Positions 31,024-40,180 of a stretch of 64,000 nt of DNA are shown here, in pieces. The DNA comes from UBA668 sp039796575 (GTDB taxonomy: Bacteria > Actinomycetota > Acidimicrobiia > Acidimicrobiales > Ilumatobacteraceae). The stretch is taken from NCBI GenBank assembly GCA_039796575.1, contig JBDKJP010000079.1, positions 1-64,000 on the forward strand. Reading direction: 5' to 3'. A program made the translations under genes and the position numbers. The notes beneath the pieces are model-generated. The model searched no databases. It was not told the DNA's origin and worked only from the letters and a program-made list of their open reading frames with translations. Position 1 is the first letter of the stretch, and each line of letters starts with the position of its first letter.

Positions 31024-32604
31024 ATGGTCGCTGTGTCGCGGCGCGGGTTCATCCTCGGAGCGGTGGCTGCCGGGGCGGCGACGGCGGTGCCGTTGGCGCT
31101 GCCCCAGGCGGTGCAGTCGGGCTCGCCCGAACCGATGCCGAGCCGTCGGCTGCCGAAGCCGTTCCAACGTCCGCTGCCGATCGTGCCCGACGCGGTGCCC
31201 GTGGCGCGCACGCCGAACACCGACTACTACGTGCTGCGGATGCGGCCGTTCGAGGCAGAGATCGTGCCGGGCTTCCGCACGTCGATGTGGGGGTACGACG
31301 GCATCGCGCCCGGTCCCACCATCCGCACCACCCGCGGCCGGAAGGTGGTGGCGCGGTTCATCAACGAGCTGCCCGGATTCCACCCGTCGCTCGGCTACGC
31401 GACGTACACGTCGGTGCACCTGCACGGCGGCATGTCGCGGCCGCAGTACGACGGGTACGCGAGCGACGTCATCCAACCGGCGCAGTACAAGGACTACCGG
31501 TGGGACAACAACGAGTGCAGCCGCTCGCTCTGGTACCACGACCATGCGGTCCACCACACCTGGACCAATGTCGCGATGGGGCTCGCGGGCCGCTACCTGA
31601 TCGACGACCCCGACGACGCGAAGTTCCATCTGCCGACCGGTCAGTACGACGTGTCGCTGCACATCAGCGACGCGATGTTCCAGGCCGACGGTCAGCTGTA
31701 CCTGGCCATCGACGACACGAAGGGCTACTGGGGTGACGTCGTCACCGTGAACGGCGCGCCGTGGCCGAACATGCGCGTGCAACGCCGCAAGTACCGCTTC
31801 CGCCTCGTCAACGGTTGCGTGGCGCGATCGATGGTGCTGCGCCTCTCCACGGGCGACGCGTTCCAGGTGATCGCCACCGACGCCGGCCTGATGCCCGCAC
31901 CGGCCACGACCACGAGGATGCGCTTCCACAACGGTGAGCGCTACGACATCGTCATCGACTTCGCGAAGTACACGCCCGGCACGCGGGTGGTGCTGCGCAA
32001 CAACAGCTTCGACTACAACGACGACTACACGCACACCGACAAGGTGATGGCGTTCGACGTGACCGACGACCCGTTCGACCCGAGCAACGACCAGGTGCCC
32101 TCCGCGCTGCGCCCGGAGAACGAGATCGCGACGCGGCCCGTGCCGAAGGACGTGAAGGCGCGTCGCTTCCGCACCGAACGGCAGGGCGGCGAGTGGACGG
32201 TGAACGGGTACACCTGGAACGACGTCATCGACAGCAACTACCAGCTCGTCGCGGCCACGCCGATGGTGGGCGACGTCGAGCTGTGGGAGTTCCACAACAG
32301 CTCCGGCGGATGGACCCACCCGATGCACGTGCACGGCGTCGACGGTCGGCTCGTCAGCCGCAACGGTGTGGCGCCGTTCCCGTACGAACGTGGGCCGAAG
32401 GACACGTACTTCGTCGGCACCAACGAGACGCTGCGGGTGCTGATGAAGTTCGAGCACGCCGGCAAGTACATGATCCACTGCCACAACGGTGTGCACGAGG
32501 ACCACGACATGATGGTGCAGTACGAGACGGTCGACCCGAGCGACGTGCCGGCCGACGACCCGTTCGACGCGCGCGCCGCCGACTACACGGGCCAGGAGCT
32601 CTGA
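31024..32604 (+). CDS. Tat-exported multicopper oxidase
   Basis: A 526-residue laccase-type oxidase. SRRGFILGAVAAGAA is a twin-arginine signal, so the folded copper enzyme is exported. All four copper motifs are present: HLHGG, WYHDHAVHHT, HPMHVHG and HCHNGVHEDHDM, the last with the type 1 copper ligands and the His-Cys-His path. It resembles the CotA/phenoxazinone synthase/bilirubin oxidase branch. Substrates of this branch include phenols, bilirubin and Mn/Cu/Fe ions. GGGAG lies 7 nt before ATG 31024. The 202 nt upstream, shared with yjjI, contain no gene. Confidence 0.9.
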   Translation: MVAVSRRGFILGAVAAGAATAVPLALPQAVQSGSPEPMPSRRLPKPFQRPLPIVPDAVPVARTPNTDYYVLRMRPFEAEIVPGFRTSMWGYDGIAPGPTIRTTRGRKVVARFINELPGFHPSLGYATYTSVHLHGGMSRPQYDGYASDVIQPAQYKDYRWDNNECSRSLWYHDHAVHHTWTNVAMGLAGRYLIDDPDDAKFHLPTGQYDVSLHISDAMFQADGQLYLAIDDTKGYWGDVVTVNGAPWPNMRVQRRKYRFRLVNGCVARSMVLRLSTGDAFQVIATDAGLMPAPATTTRMRFHNGERYDIVIDFAKYTPGTRVVLRNNSFDYNDDYTHTDKVMAFDVTDDPFDPSNDQVPSALRPENEIATRPVPKDVKARRFRTERQGGEWTVNGYTWNDVIDSNYQLVAATPMVGDVELWEFHNSSGGWTHPMHVHGVDGRLVSRNGVAPFPYERGPKDTYFVGTNETLRVLMKFEHAGKYMIHCHNGVHEDHDMMVQYETVDPSDVPADDPFDARAADYTGQEL

Positions 32605-32629
32605 CGACGGCGACGACCCGGCACTGCGC

Positions 32630-33448
32630 TCAGGCGCGGTGCGTGGGGAACCACATCGTGGCGAAGTCGACCAGGGCGCGCATCGGCATCAGCCGCGCCT
32701 GACCACCGGCGTTGCCCACGGGGCCCACGGTCTCGAGCCCGGTGGCCGCGAACGCGGCACCGAGCGCTTCGAAGTCGTCGGTGTCGCCGTCGAGCTCGTC
32801 GTACTCCACCCAGCACCGTTGCCCGTCGACGAGCACCGCGGAGCCCTGGCGGACGAACCGCTTCGACGGCCAGTCGGCCCGGTGCTCGGCGAGGTGCAGC
32901 GACGTGTTGTTCGCATGGCCGACGCCGAGCAGCAGCACCTTCGCGTCGAGCTCGTACAGCCGCCCGAGCGGCGACTCGTCGCCCATGCCGCGGTCGAACG
33001 GATGGTGGTCGGTGACGGTGCGCGCCTGCGGTCCGATGGCCATGTGCGACACGTTCGGGTGCGCGCTCCGCAGCGTGCCCGGATGGCGCAGCAGCACCTC
33101 GGCCGCGGCGCCCATCGCGTGCATCGGGGTGAGCGCCGGATGGAAGGCCGGGACGTGGTCGCGGATGACCGGCCACCACTCCTCGGGCACGGGCGGGTTC
33201 GACCAGCGCGACGGCTCGGACCGGTCGGAGCTGTGCGCCGGCATGGTGAGCGTGCCTTCGGGGCCGACGGCGTCGAGCAGCGCGTCGACCACGGTCTGGG
33301 CGCCGCCCACCACCCAGCCGAGCGCCGACATCGAGGTGTGCACCACCAGGACGTCGCCCGCGGCGACGCCGAGGGCGCGCAGGTCGGCGGTGAGGCTCGT
33401 GCGGGTCGCGGGTGCCGTGGTGGCGGCGATGATCTCCCGTTCGGACAC
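32630..33448 (-). CDS. AAC(3)-like N-acetyltransferase (Antibiotic_NAT family)
   Basis: A 272-residue acetyl-CoA-dependent transferase. VVHTSMSALGWVVGG is the conserved N-terminal CoA-binding block, followed by GPEGTLTMPAHSSD, HPALTPMHAMGAAAEVLL and LLLGVGHANNTSLHLAEHRA, all AAC(3)/YokD family landmarks. AAC(3) enzymes modify aminoglycosides, but many chromosomal members act on other amines; resistance cannot be claimed. GTG 33448 is used, GTG 33457 is possible. It is divergent from lhr, with a family B repeat between the two starts. Confidence 0.85.
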   Translation of the reverse strand: MSEREIIAATTAPATRTSLTADLRALGVAAGDVLVVHTSMSALGWVVGGAQTVVDALLDAVGPEGTLTMPAHSSDRSEPSRWSNPPVPEEWWPVIRDHVPAFHPALTPMHAMGAAAEVLLRHPGTLRSAHPNVSHMAIGPQARTVTDHHPFDRGMGDESPLGRLYELDAKVLLLGVGHANNTSLHLAEHRADWPSKRFVRQGSAVLVDGQRCWVEYDELDGDTDDFEALGAAFAATGLETVGPVGNAGGQARLMPMRALVDFATMWFPTHRA

Positions 33449-33492
33449 GAGGGCCACGGTAGCCGGACCCCGTCGGGGGTCGTCGACCGCGC

Positions 33493-33567
33493 AACTGGCG
33501 GCGCTTCGTCCCGGATTCCGGGACGCAGCACGCCCAGAAGCCGAAGTGGGACGGATCACGCCCAGAA
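33493..33567 (-). repeat. Intergenic palindromic repeat, family B copy 2 (75 nt, degenerate arm)
   Basis: Read on the minus strand from 33567 it starts TTCTGGGCGTGATCCG, then GTCCCACTTCGGC and the second unit TTCTGGGCGTGCTGCG, the loop core TCCCGGAATCCGGGA, and an end that has lost most pairing (33493-33503). It keeps the 75-nt length exactly. This copy sits between the divergent starts of the acetyltransferase and lhr, so it is not a terminator here. Confidence 0.78.
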
Positions 33568-33573
33568 GCCGGG

Positions 33574-33602
33574 GTGACCGCGTGACACCCCTGGCGTAGC
33601 CT
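33574..33602 (+). promoter_or_regulatory. Candidate leaderless promoter of lhr
   Basis: GTGACC (33574-33579), 17 nt, TAGCCT (33597-33602); the ATG of lhr starts 8 nt after the -10 box. It begins 7 nt from the end of the family B repeat. Confidence 0.42.
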
Positions 33603-33609
33603 GCCCGGC

Positions 33610-36600
33610 ATGGCCGACCACCCCGTGCTCCAGGGCTTCTCGCCCGCCGTGCGCGAGTGGTTCTCGGCGTCGTTCCCCGAGCCGACGCCCCCGCAGGTGC
33701 AGGGCTGGCCGGCCATCCGCAGCGGCGCCCACAGCCTGGTCTGCGCACCCACCGGCAGCGGCAAGACCCTCACGGCGTTCCTCAGCTCCATCGACCGGTT
33801 GGTCACCCCCGTCGAGGGCGAGCCCATCGACCCGAAGGCGCGCACCCGGGTGCTCTACATCTCGCCGTTGCGGGCCCTCGCCTTCGACGTGGAGAAGAAC
33901 CTCCGCTCGCCGCTCATGGGCATCCGCCTCGCGGCCGAGCGCCTGGGCGTGCCGTTCGTCGAGCCCAGCGTCGCCATGCGCACCGGCGACACCAGCCCGA
34001 AGGACCGTCAGGCGTTGCAGCGTCGGCCAGTCGACCTGCTCATCACCACGCCCGAGAGCCTATACCTCATGCTCACCAGCGAGGTGCGCAGCACGCTGGT
34101 CAACGTCGACACGGTCATCATCGACGAGATCCACGCGATGGCCACCACCAAGCGCGGCGCCCACCTCATGCTCAGCCTCGAACGGCTCGAAGCCGTCACG
34201 AAGCGGCCGCCGCAGCGCATCGGCCTCAGCGCCACGCAGCGTCCGCTCGAGGAGATCGCGCACTTCCTCGGCGGGCACGGTGCCGACGGTCGGCAGCGCC
34301 CGGTCACCATCGTCGACGCCGGGGTGCGCAAGCCGCTCGAGGTCGAGGTCGTCGTGCCGGTGGAGGACATGGGCGCCATGGGGCAGGTGGTGCAGGAGCT
34401 GCGCAGCGGCCCGGCATCGGCCGCGATGCAGGGGCAGCGCAGCAGCATCTGGCCCAGCATCTACCCGCGCATCCTGCAGCAGGTGCTCGCGCACCGCAGC
34501 ACCATCATCTTCTGCAACGCCCGCCGGCAGGCCGAGCGGCTCGCGGCCCGGCTCAACGAGCTCGCCGCCGACGAGGGCATCGAGGGCGAGCTGGTGAAGG
34601 CGCACCACGGGTCGCTGGCCCGCGAGCAGCGCGTCACCATCGAGGACGAGCTCAAGCGCGGCGAGCTGCGCGCCATCGTGGCCACCTCCAGCCTCGAGCT
34701 CGGCATCGACATGGGGGCGGTCGACCTGGTGGTGCAGGTCGAGTCACCGGGCGCCGTGTCGCGCGGGCTGCAGCGCATCGGCCGTGCGGGGCACAGCGTC
34801 GGCGAGCCCAGCAAGGGCACGCTCTACCCGAAGCACCGCGGCGACCTGCTCGAGGCCGCAGTGGTCACGCGCCGCATGCACGAGGGCCTCATCGAGACCT
34901 CGCGCTTCCTGCGCAACCCGCTCGACGTGCTGGCCCAGCAGATCGTGGCGCACGTGAGCATGTACCCCGACTGCTCGGTCGAGTCCGTCGCCACGCTCGT
35001 GCGCGGCGCGTCGTGCTTCGCCGAGCTCAGCGACGACCTGTTGCTGCACGTGCTCGACCTGCTCGCCGGCCGCTACCCGAGCGACGAGTTCAACGAGCTG
35101 CGGCCGCGCATCGTGTGGGACCGCGTCAACGGCACGCTGCGTGCCCGCGACGGCAGCAAGCGCCTGGCCATCACCAGCGGCGGCACCATCCCCGACCGCG
35201 GGTTGTTCGGGGTGTTCCTGCCCGACGGCACCCGCGTCGGCGAGCTCGACGAGGAGATGGTGTACGAGAGCCGTCCGGGTGAGACGTTCCTGCTGGGCGC
35301 CAGCACGTGGCGCATCGAGGACATCACGTTCGAGCGCGTGGTGGTCACGCCTGCGCCGGGGCAGCCGGGGAAGATGCCGTTCTGGCACGGCGACCGTCCG
35401 GGTCGCCCGCTCGAGCTCGGTCGGGCGCTGGGTGCCTTCCAGCGCGAGGTGCGCGCCATGCCCGGCGACACCGCGCTCGAGCAGTTGATGCAGCAGTACT
35501 CGCTCGACGCCTGGGCCGCCAGCAACGTGCTGCTCTATCTCGACGAGCAGGCGCAGTCCACCGGGGTGGTGCCCGACGATCGCACGGTCGTGGTCGAGCG
35601 GTTCCGCGACGAGATCGGCGACTGGCGGGTCTGCATCCTCAGCCCGTTCGGCACGCCGGTGCACGCGCCCTGGGCCATGGCCATCCAACGGCGGCTCAAC
35701 GAGCGGTTCGACATCCCGGTCGAGATCATGTGGACCGACGACGGCATCGTGCTGCGCCTGCCCGAGGCCGCCGACGAGCTGCCGCTGGCCGATCTGATCA
35801 TCGACCCCGACGACATCGACGACCTCGTCATGGAGGCGCTGCCGCAGACGTCGCTGTTCGCCGCCCGCTTCCGTGAGTGCGCGGCGCGTGCGCTGCTGCT
35901 GCCTCGCCGCCGGCCCGATCGGCGCACTCCGCTCTGGCAGCAGCGCCAGCGTGCGGCCGACCTGCTCGGCGTGGCGTCGAAGCACCCGACGTTCCCCATC
36001 CTGCTCGAGACTTCCCGGGAGTGCCTGCAGGACGTGTTCGACCTGCCGGCGCTGCGCGAGGTGCTCGGGCAGTTGCGCAATCGCACGGTGCGGGTGGTCA
36101 CGGTCGACACCGCGAAGGCGTCACCGTTCGCGCAGAGCCTGCTGTTCAACTGGATCGCCGCGTACATGTACGAGGGCGACGCGCCGATGGCCGAGCGCCG
36201 TGCTGCGGCGCTGGCACTCGATCGCGACCTGTTGCGCGACCTGCTCGGTGCCGAGGAGCTGCGCGAGCTGCTCGACCCGGGTGCGCTGGCCGACATCGAG
36301 CTCGAGCTGCAGTTGCTGGCCGATGGTCGTCGGGCCCGTTCGGCCGACGAGCTGCACGACGTGTTGCGCCGTGTGGGCGACCTGTCGGCGGAGGAGGTCG
36401 ACCTGCGGTGCGAGGGTGCCGACGGTGCGGTCTGGCTCGAGCAGCTGGCGCACGAGCGGCGTGCCATCACGGTCGCGGTGGCCGGTGCGACGCGCTGGAT
36501 CGCGGCCGACGACGCGGCGCGCTACCGCGACGCACTGGGCTGCAACGTGCCGCTCGGGCTGCCCCGCGCGTTCACCGAGCCCGTGCCGCACCCGCTCGAG

Positions 36601-38100
36601 TCGTTGGTCGCACGGTTCGCCCGCACCCACGGCCCGTTCGTGGTCGACGACCTCGCCACTCGGTTCGGCATCTCGCCCGAGCGGGCCACGGGCGCGCTGG
36701 CCGCGCTCGAGGCCGACGACCGTGTGGTGCGCGGCGAGTTCCGTCCAGGTGGCTCGGGGCGCGAGTGGTGCGACGCCGACGTGCTGCGCCAGATCCGTCG
36801 CCGCTCGCTCGCGGCGCTGCGCCGCGAGGTCGAGCCGGTCGACCAGGAGGCGTACGCGCGCTTCCTGCAGGCGTGGCACGGTGTGGGCAGCGATCGCCGC
36901 GGCCTCGAGTCGTTGGTCGAGGCGCTCGGGCAGTTGCAGGGCTCGGCCATGGTGGCCAGCGCCGTCGAGACCGAGGTGCTGCCGCAGCGGTTGCGCAGCT
37001 ACCGGCCCTCCGACCTCGACGAGCTGTGCACGTCGGGTGAGGTGGTGTGGGTGGGAGTCGGTGCCATCGGCGCGGCCGACGGCAGGGTGCGGCTGTGCTT
37101 CGCCGACCAGCTGCCGGTGCTGGCGGCCGGCTGGGAGGCCGTCGAGCCGCCGTCGGGGGCGTTGCACGACGCCATCCGCACGCACCTGTCCTCCCGTGGC
37201 GCCAGTTTCTGGGGCGGGTTGCGAGCCGCGGCACCGGAGGCCACCGACCTCGAGCTGCTCGCCGCGCTCTGGGACCTGGTGTGGGCAGGCGAGGTCACCA
37301 ACGACTCGCTCGCGCCGCTCCGCACCATGTTGTCGTCGAAGGGGCTCGGCAACAAGGGCAACGCCCGTGCACCGCTCACCCGGTCGCGCCCGCGACCGGG
37401 CCGTCTCAACCGCATCGGACCACCGATGGGCGCGGGCCGTTGGAGCCTCGTCGCGCCGCTGCTCGAACCGGCGCCCACCTCCACCGAGTCCGCGCACGCC
37501 ACGGCGCTGCAACTGCTCGAGCGGTACGGCGTGGTCACCCGGGAGGCCGTGCTCGCCGAGGGCGTGGTCGGCGGCTACGCATCGGTGTACGGCGTGCTGA
37601 AGATGCTCGAGGAGCGCGGCCAGGTGCGCCGCGGCTACTTCGTCGCCGGGCTCGGTGCCGCACAGTTCGGCCTGCCGGGCGCGGTCGACCGGTTGCGGTC
37701 GGCCCGCGACGTGCCCGATGCCGACCTGCACCCCGACGAGGTGGCGCCGCCGGTGGTGCTGGCCGTCACCGACCCCGCGCAGCCCTACGGTGCGGCCATC
37801 GCCTGGCCGCCCTCACCGGGCCGCCCGGCCCGCACCGCCGGTGCGTCGGTGGTGCTGCGCGCCGGTGTGCCGCTGGTGTGGTTCGACCGCCGTTCGCACC
37901 ACCTGGTCACGTTCCCGGCCGCCGACACCGACCCGTCGTGGGCCGAGTCGTTGGCGGCGTTGGTGAAGGACGGCCGGGCGCGCAGCATCGAGGTGCGCAA
38001 GGTGAACGGCGAGCCCATCACGCCCTCGTCGGCGTGGGCCGCGGCGCTGCAGTCGGCAGGGTTCGTGGAGGGCTACCGCGGGTGGGTGGCCCGGGCCTGA
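33610..38100 (+). CDS. lhr: ATP-dependent helicase Lhr, full length
   Basis: A 1496-residue Lhr, the length of the large bacterial form with its C-terminal extension. RecA1 has APTGSGKTLTAFL (about residue 48), DEIHAMATTKRGAHLML (about 171) and GLSATQRPLEE; RecA2 has HHGSLAREQR, ATSSLELGIDMG and GLQRIGRAGHSVGEPSKG. The winged-helix, WH-beta-barrel and Lhr-CTD follow (ERYGVVTREAVLAEGVVGG near the end). Lhr is a 3'-5' DNA/RNA helicase translocating on single strands, linked to DNA repair in actinobacteria. It is single-gene, convergent with a TetR gene. Confidence 0.95.
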   Translation: MADHPVLQGFSPAVREWFSASFPEPTPPQVQGWPAIRSGAHSLVCAPTGSGKTLTAFLSSIDRLVTPVEGEPIDPKARTRVLYISPLRALAFDVEKNLRSPLMGIRLAAERLGVPFVEPSVAMRTGDTSPKDRQALQRRPVDLLITTPESLYLMLTSEVRSTLVNVDTVIIDEIHAMATTKRGAHLMLSLERLEAVTKRPPQRIGLSATQRPLEEIAHFLGGHGADGRQRPVTIVDAGVRKPLEVEVVVPVEDMGAMGQVVQELRSGPASAAMQGQRSSIWPSIYPRILQQVLAHRSTIIFCNARRQAERLAARLNELAADEGIEGELVKAHHGSLAREQRVTIEDELKRGELRAIVATSSLELGIDMGAVDLVVQVESPGAVSRGLQRIGRAGHSVGEPSKGTLYPKHRGDLLEAAVVTRRMHEGLIETSRFLRNPLDVLAQQIVAHVSMYPDCSVESVATLVRGASCFAELSDDLLLHVLDLLAGRYPSDEFNELRPRIVWDRVNGTLRARDGSKRLAITSGGTIPDRGLFGVFLPDGTRVGELDEEMVYESRPGETFLLGASTWRIEDITFERVVVTPAPGQPGKMPFWHGDRPGRPLELGRALGAFQREVRAMPGDTALEQLMQQYSLDAWAASNVLLYLDEQAQSTGVVPDDRTVVVERFRDEIGDWRVCILSPFGTPVHAPWAMAIQRRLNERFDIPVEIMWTDDGIVLRLPEAADELPLADLIIDPDDIDDLVMEALPQTSLFAARFRECAARALLLPRRRPDRRTPLWQQRQRAADLLGVASKHPTFPILLETSRECLQDVFDLPALREVLGQLRNRTVRVVTVDTAKASPFAQSLLFNWIAAYMYEGDAPMAERRAAALALDRDLLRDLLGAEELRELLDPGALADIELELQLLADGRRARSADELHDVLRRVGDLSAEEVDLRCEGADGAVWLEQLAHERRAITVAVAGATRWIAADDAARYRDALGCNVPLGLPRAFTEPVPHPLESLVARFARTHGPFVVDDLATRFGISPERATGALAALEADDRVVRGEFRPGGSGREWCDADVLRQIRRRSLAALRREVEPVDQEAYARFLQAWHGVGSDRRGLESLVEALGQLQGSAMVASAVETEVLPQRLRSYRPSDLDELCTSGEVVWVGVGAIGAADGRVRLCFADQLPVLAAGWEAVEPPSGALHDAIRTHLSSRGASFWGGLRAAAPEATDLELLAALWDLVWAGEVTNDSLAPLRTMLSSKGLGNKGNARAPLTRSRPRPGRLNRIGPPMGAGRWSLVAPLLEPAPTSTESAHATALQLLERYGVVTREAVLAEGVVGGYASVYGVLKMLEERGQVRRGYFVAGLGAAQFGLPGAVDRLRSARDVPDADLHPDEVAPPVVLAVTDPAQPYGAAIAWPPSPGRPARTAGASVVLRAGVPLVWFDRRSHHLVTFPAADTDPSWAESLAALVKDGRARSIEVRKVNGEPITPSSAWAAALQSAGFVEGYRGWVARA

Positions 38101-38121
38101 CGGCGTGGCGGTGCGCCGGGC

Positions 38122-38706
38122 TCAGCCGCGGTGCACGGCACGGAGGCCGGCCCACGCGAGGTCGGCCATCTGCTGGCCGAGCACCTCGGGGTCGAACACG
38201 ACGCCCTTCTCGACGAGGTGGCGGCTGACGCCTTCGGCGAGACCGACGAGGCCGTGTGCCAGCATCTGCTGGTGCTCGCCCTCGATGTCGGCGGCGATGA
38301 ACGGTGCGATGGCGTGGGCGGCCTCGGCGGTGATGCGGCGGATGGCGACCGTGCTCTCCTCGTCGCGGCTGGCCCGCGACCCGAACAGCAGGAGGAACGC
38401 GTCGTGGTCCTCGGCGACCCACCGGAAGTAGGCCTTGAACCCGAGCTCGGTCTGCTCCTTGCCCGAGGTGGCCTCGGCCACGGCCTTGCGCACGGCGTTG
38501 CGCAGCCGGGCGCCGGCCTCGTCGAGCAGTGCGAGGTACAGGTCCTGCTTGCTGTCGAAGTGCTGGTAGAGCACCGGCTTGGTGACGCCCGCGGCCTCTG
38601 CGACGTCGTTCATCGAGGTGCTGTGGAAGCCGCGATGGGCGAACACCTGCACCGAGACGTCGAGGATCTGCTCACGGCGGGCAGGGGCAGGAAGTCGCAT
38701 GCTCAT
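38122..38706 (-). CDS. TetR-family transcriptional regulator
   Basis: A 194-residue repressor. The N-terminal HTH is ILDVSVQVFAHRGFHSTSMNDVAEAAGVTKPVLYQHFDSKQDLYLALL, split across residues 14-60; the C-terminal ligand domain is all-helical. ATG 38706 or ATG 38700 (MRLPAPARRE) could be the start. A perfect 7-bp inverted repeat lies 4 nt upstream and overlaps the likely -10 box (GATTAT on the minus strand), so the gene probably represses itself. The membrane-protein and sortase genes lie upstream on the same strand; a ligand is not predictable. Confidence 0.9.
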   Translation of the reverse strand: MSMRLPAPARREQILDVSVQVFAHRGFHSTSMNDVAEAAGVTKPVLYQHFDSKQDLYLALLDEAGARLRNAVRKAVAEATSGKEQTELGFKAYFRWVAEDHDAFLLLFGSRASRDEESTVAIRRITAEAAHAIAPFIAADIEGEHQQMLAHGLVGLAEGVSRHLVEKGVVFDPEVLGQQMADLAWAGLRAVHRG

Positions 38707-38709
38707 AAT

Positions 38710-38729
38710 CGGTTACCAGAGAGTAACCG
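38710..38729. promoter_or_regulatory. TetR operator candidate
   Basis: CGGTTACCAGAGAGTAACCG: 7-bp arms with a 6-nt centre, immediately upstream of the TetR gene start. The arm GGTTAC/GTAACC and the 20-nt size fit TetR-dimer sites. Confidence 0.65.
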
Positions 38730-38763
38730 GATGTCGGCCCGGCGGAAACTCCCGACCAGGTGC

Positions 38764-39030
38764 TCAGATGCCGCGCTCGCGGTCTTCCCGCTCGGCCGCC
38801 TTCACGGCGTAGCCGAGCACGATGGCCGGGGCGAGCAGCACCGAGCCGATGATGATCGACCCGATCACGATGGCGGAGACCGCGCCGTTGAAACTGACCG
38901 CGAAGCCGATGATGAACGTCGCGATGGCCAGCGCGAAGAACAGGTAGCCGATGCGGTTGGCGAGCAGCGTGTACTTCGCCACCTGCTGGCGTCGGGCGCG
39001 GACGGGATCGACGGGGGTGGGCGTGGTCAT
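38764..39030 (-). CDS. Small two-helix membrane protein
   Basis: An 88-residue protein that I do not recognise. A basic N-terminus (PVRARRQQVAKYTLLANR) leads to two hydrophobic helices, IGYLFFALAIATFIIGFAVSF split by a short loop from AIVIGSIIIGSVLLAPAIVLGYAV, and a charged tail AEREDRERGI. Both ends would be cytoplasmic. It begins 3 nt after the stop of the upstream sortase gene and is presumably co-expressed and possibly functionally linked with it. Confidence 0.72.
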   Translation of the reverse strand: MTTPTPVDPVRARRQQVAKYTLLANRIGYLFFALAIATFIIGFAVSFNGAVSAIVIGSIIIGSVLLAPAIVLGYAVKAAEREDRERGI

Positions 39031-39033
39031 GGT

Positions 39034-40143
39034 TCAGATCCCGGGAGGAAGGAGACGGTTCACGTTCTCGAAGAAGAAGTACAGCACGATCACGAACGGC
39101 ACGGACCCCATCACGAACGCCACCCACAGTCGTTCGCTCCACTTGCCGATCAGGAACGCGCCGACGACGACGGCGGTGAGCAGCAACGCCCACACGATCA
39201 CCTGCGGGATGGCGCCGGTGTCGTGGAACCAGCCCTGTTCGAACGTGTCGCTCTCGCCGCTCGACTCGGCCGGCACCAGCGTGGTGGCGGGGGCGATGTC
39301 GGTGGTGGCGGTGGCGGCGCCCTCGGTGGTGTCGGGCACGGAATCGCCGGGGAGGGTGTCGGCCACGGTGGTGGAGGTGGCCTGCTCGGGGGTGGTGGCG
39401 GTCGGCGGGCGCATCACGCCGGCGCTCAGTTCGGGCACGAGCGTGGCCTTCACGATGAGTCGCTGGCGGGCGGTGTAGGCCGGGGTGCAGGTGGCCAGCG
39501 TGAGGGTGGCCGTGTCGGGGTCGACGGTGGGGATGACCGACGCGTACTCGGCGGGGCTCACCACGGTGCTGCCGTCGACGCGGTAGACGAACTTGCCGGC
39601 CAGCGTGTCGACCTCGATCAGGTCGCCGGGTTGCACCTTGTCGAGGTTGAAGAACGGCTGGCCGTAGGTGGTGCGGTGGCCGGCGATGGCGGCGTTGCCG
39701 AGCTGGCCGGGCAGCGGCGTCTCGGGGAAGTGGCCGGGGCCCTTCTTCAGGTCGGGCACACCGACGCCCTCGACCACGGTCCAGTCGAGACCGATCGAGG
39801 GGATCTTCAGCTGCGCCACCGGCACACCCTGGGGCAGCACGTCGGCGGGTGCCACGGGAATGGTGCTCGTGGTGGTCGACTGCGGCAGCGTGTCGTCGGG
39901 CGCGGTCGTGGTGGTGGTCGAGGTCGAGCTGGTCGACGACGTGGTGAGGAGCATCTCCTCGAACTGGGTGCCGAGGTCGTTCTGGGCGCGGGCGGTGGCG
40001 ATGCCGGTGCCCCACAGCTGGTAGGCGACGAACGCGAACATCAACAGGCCGGTGCAGATGAGGGTCTTGCCGATGATGCCGACGACCCATCGCCAGTCGT
40101 GGGGCGGTTTCGGCCGCTGGAAGTACGGCACCCGCTGCTTCAC
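39034..40143 (-). CDS. Class E sortase with N- and C-terminal membrane helices
   Basis: A 369-residue sortase. One helix near the N-terminus (WVVGIIGKTLICTGLLMFAFVAY), a Ser/Thr-rich linker, then the catalytic domain with His in AIAGHRTTYGQPF, Cys in TLTLATCTPAYTARQRL and the following Arg. After a second Thr-rich stretch come two more helices (VIVWALLLTAVVVGAFLIG and FVIVLYFFFENV). The C-terminal membrane anchor pair makes it longer than standard class E enzymes. Class E sortases in actinobacteria attach LAxTG or LPxTG proteins. Only one sorting-signal protein is seen here, at 14.6-17.7 kb. Confidence 0.87.
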   Translation of the reverse strand: MKQRVPYFQRPKPPHDWRWVVGIIGKTLICTGLLMFAFVAYQLWGTGIATARAQNDLGTQFEEMLLTTSSTSSTSTTTTTAPDDTLPQSTTTSTIPVAPADVLPQGVPVAQLKIPSIGLDWTVVEGVGVPDLKKGPGHFPETPLPGQLGNAAIAGHRTTYGQPFFNLDKVQPGDLIEVDTLAGKFVYRVDGSTVVSPAEYASVIPTVDPDTATLTLATCTPAYTARQRLIVKATLVPELSAGVMRPPTATTPEQATSTTVADTLPGDSVPDTTEGAATATTDIAPATTLVPAESSGESDTFEQGWFHDTGAIPQVIVWALLLTAVVVGAFLIGKWSERLWVAFVMGSVPFVIVLYFFFENVNRLLPPGI

Positions 40144-40180
40144 GCCAGTGACGCTATCGGAGCAGCGCCGACGACGTCCG

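Noticed and set aside
32630..33448. AAC(3)-like gene as part of a mobile resistance island
   Set aside because: No integrase, transposase, attachment site or composition shift nearby; the family is often chromosomal in actinobacteria.
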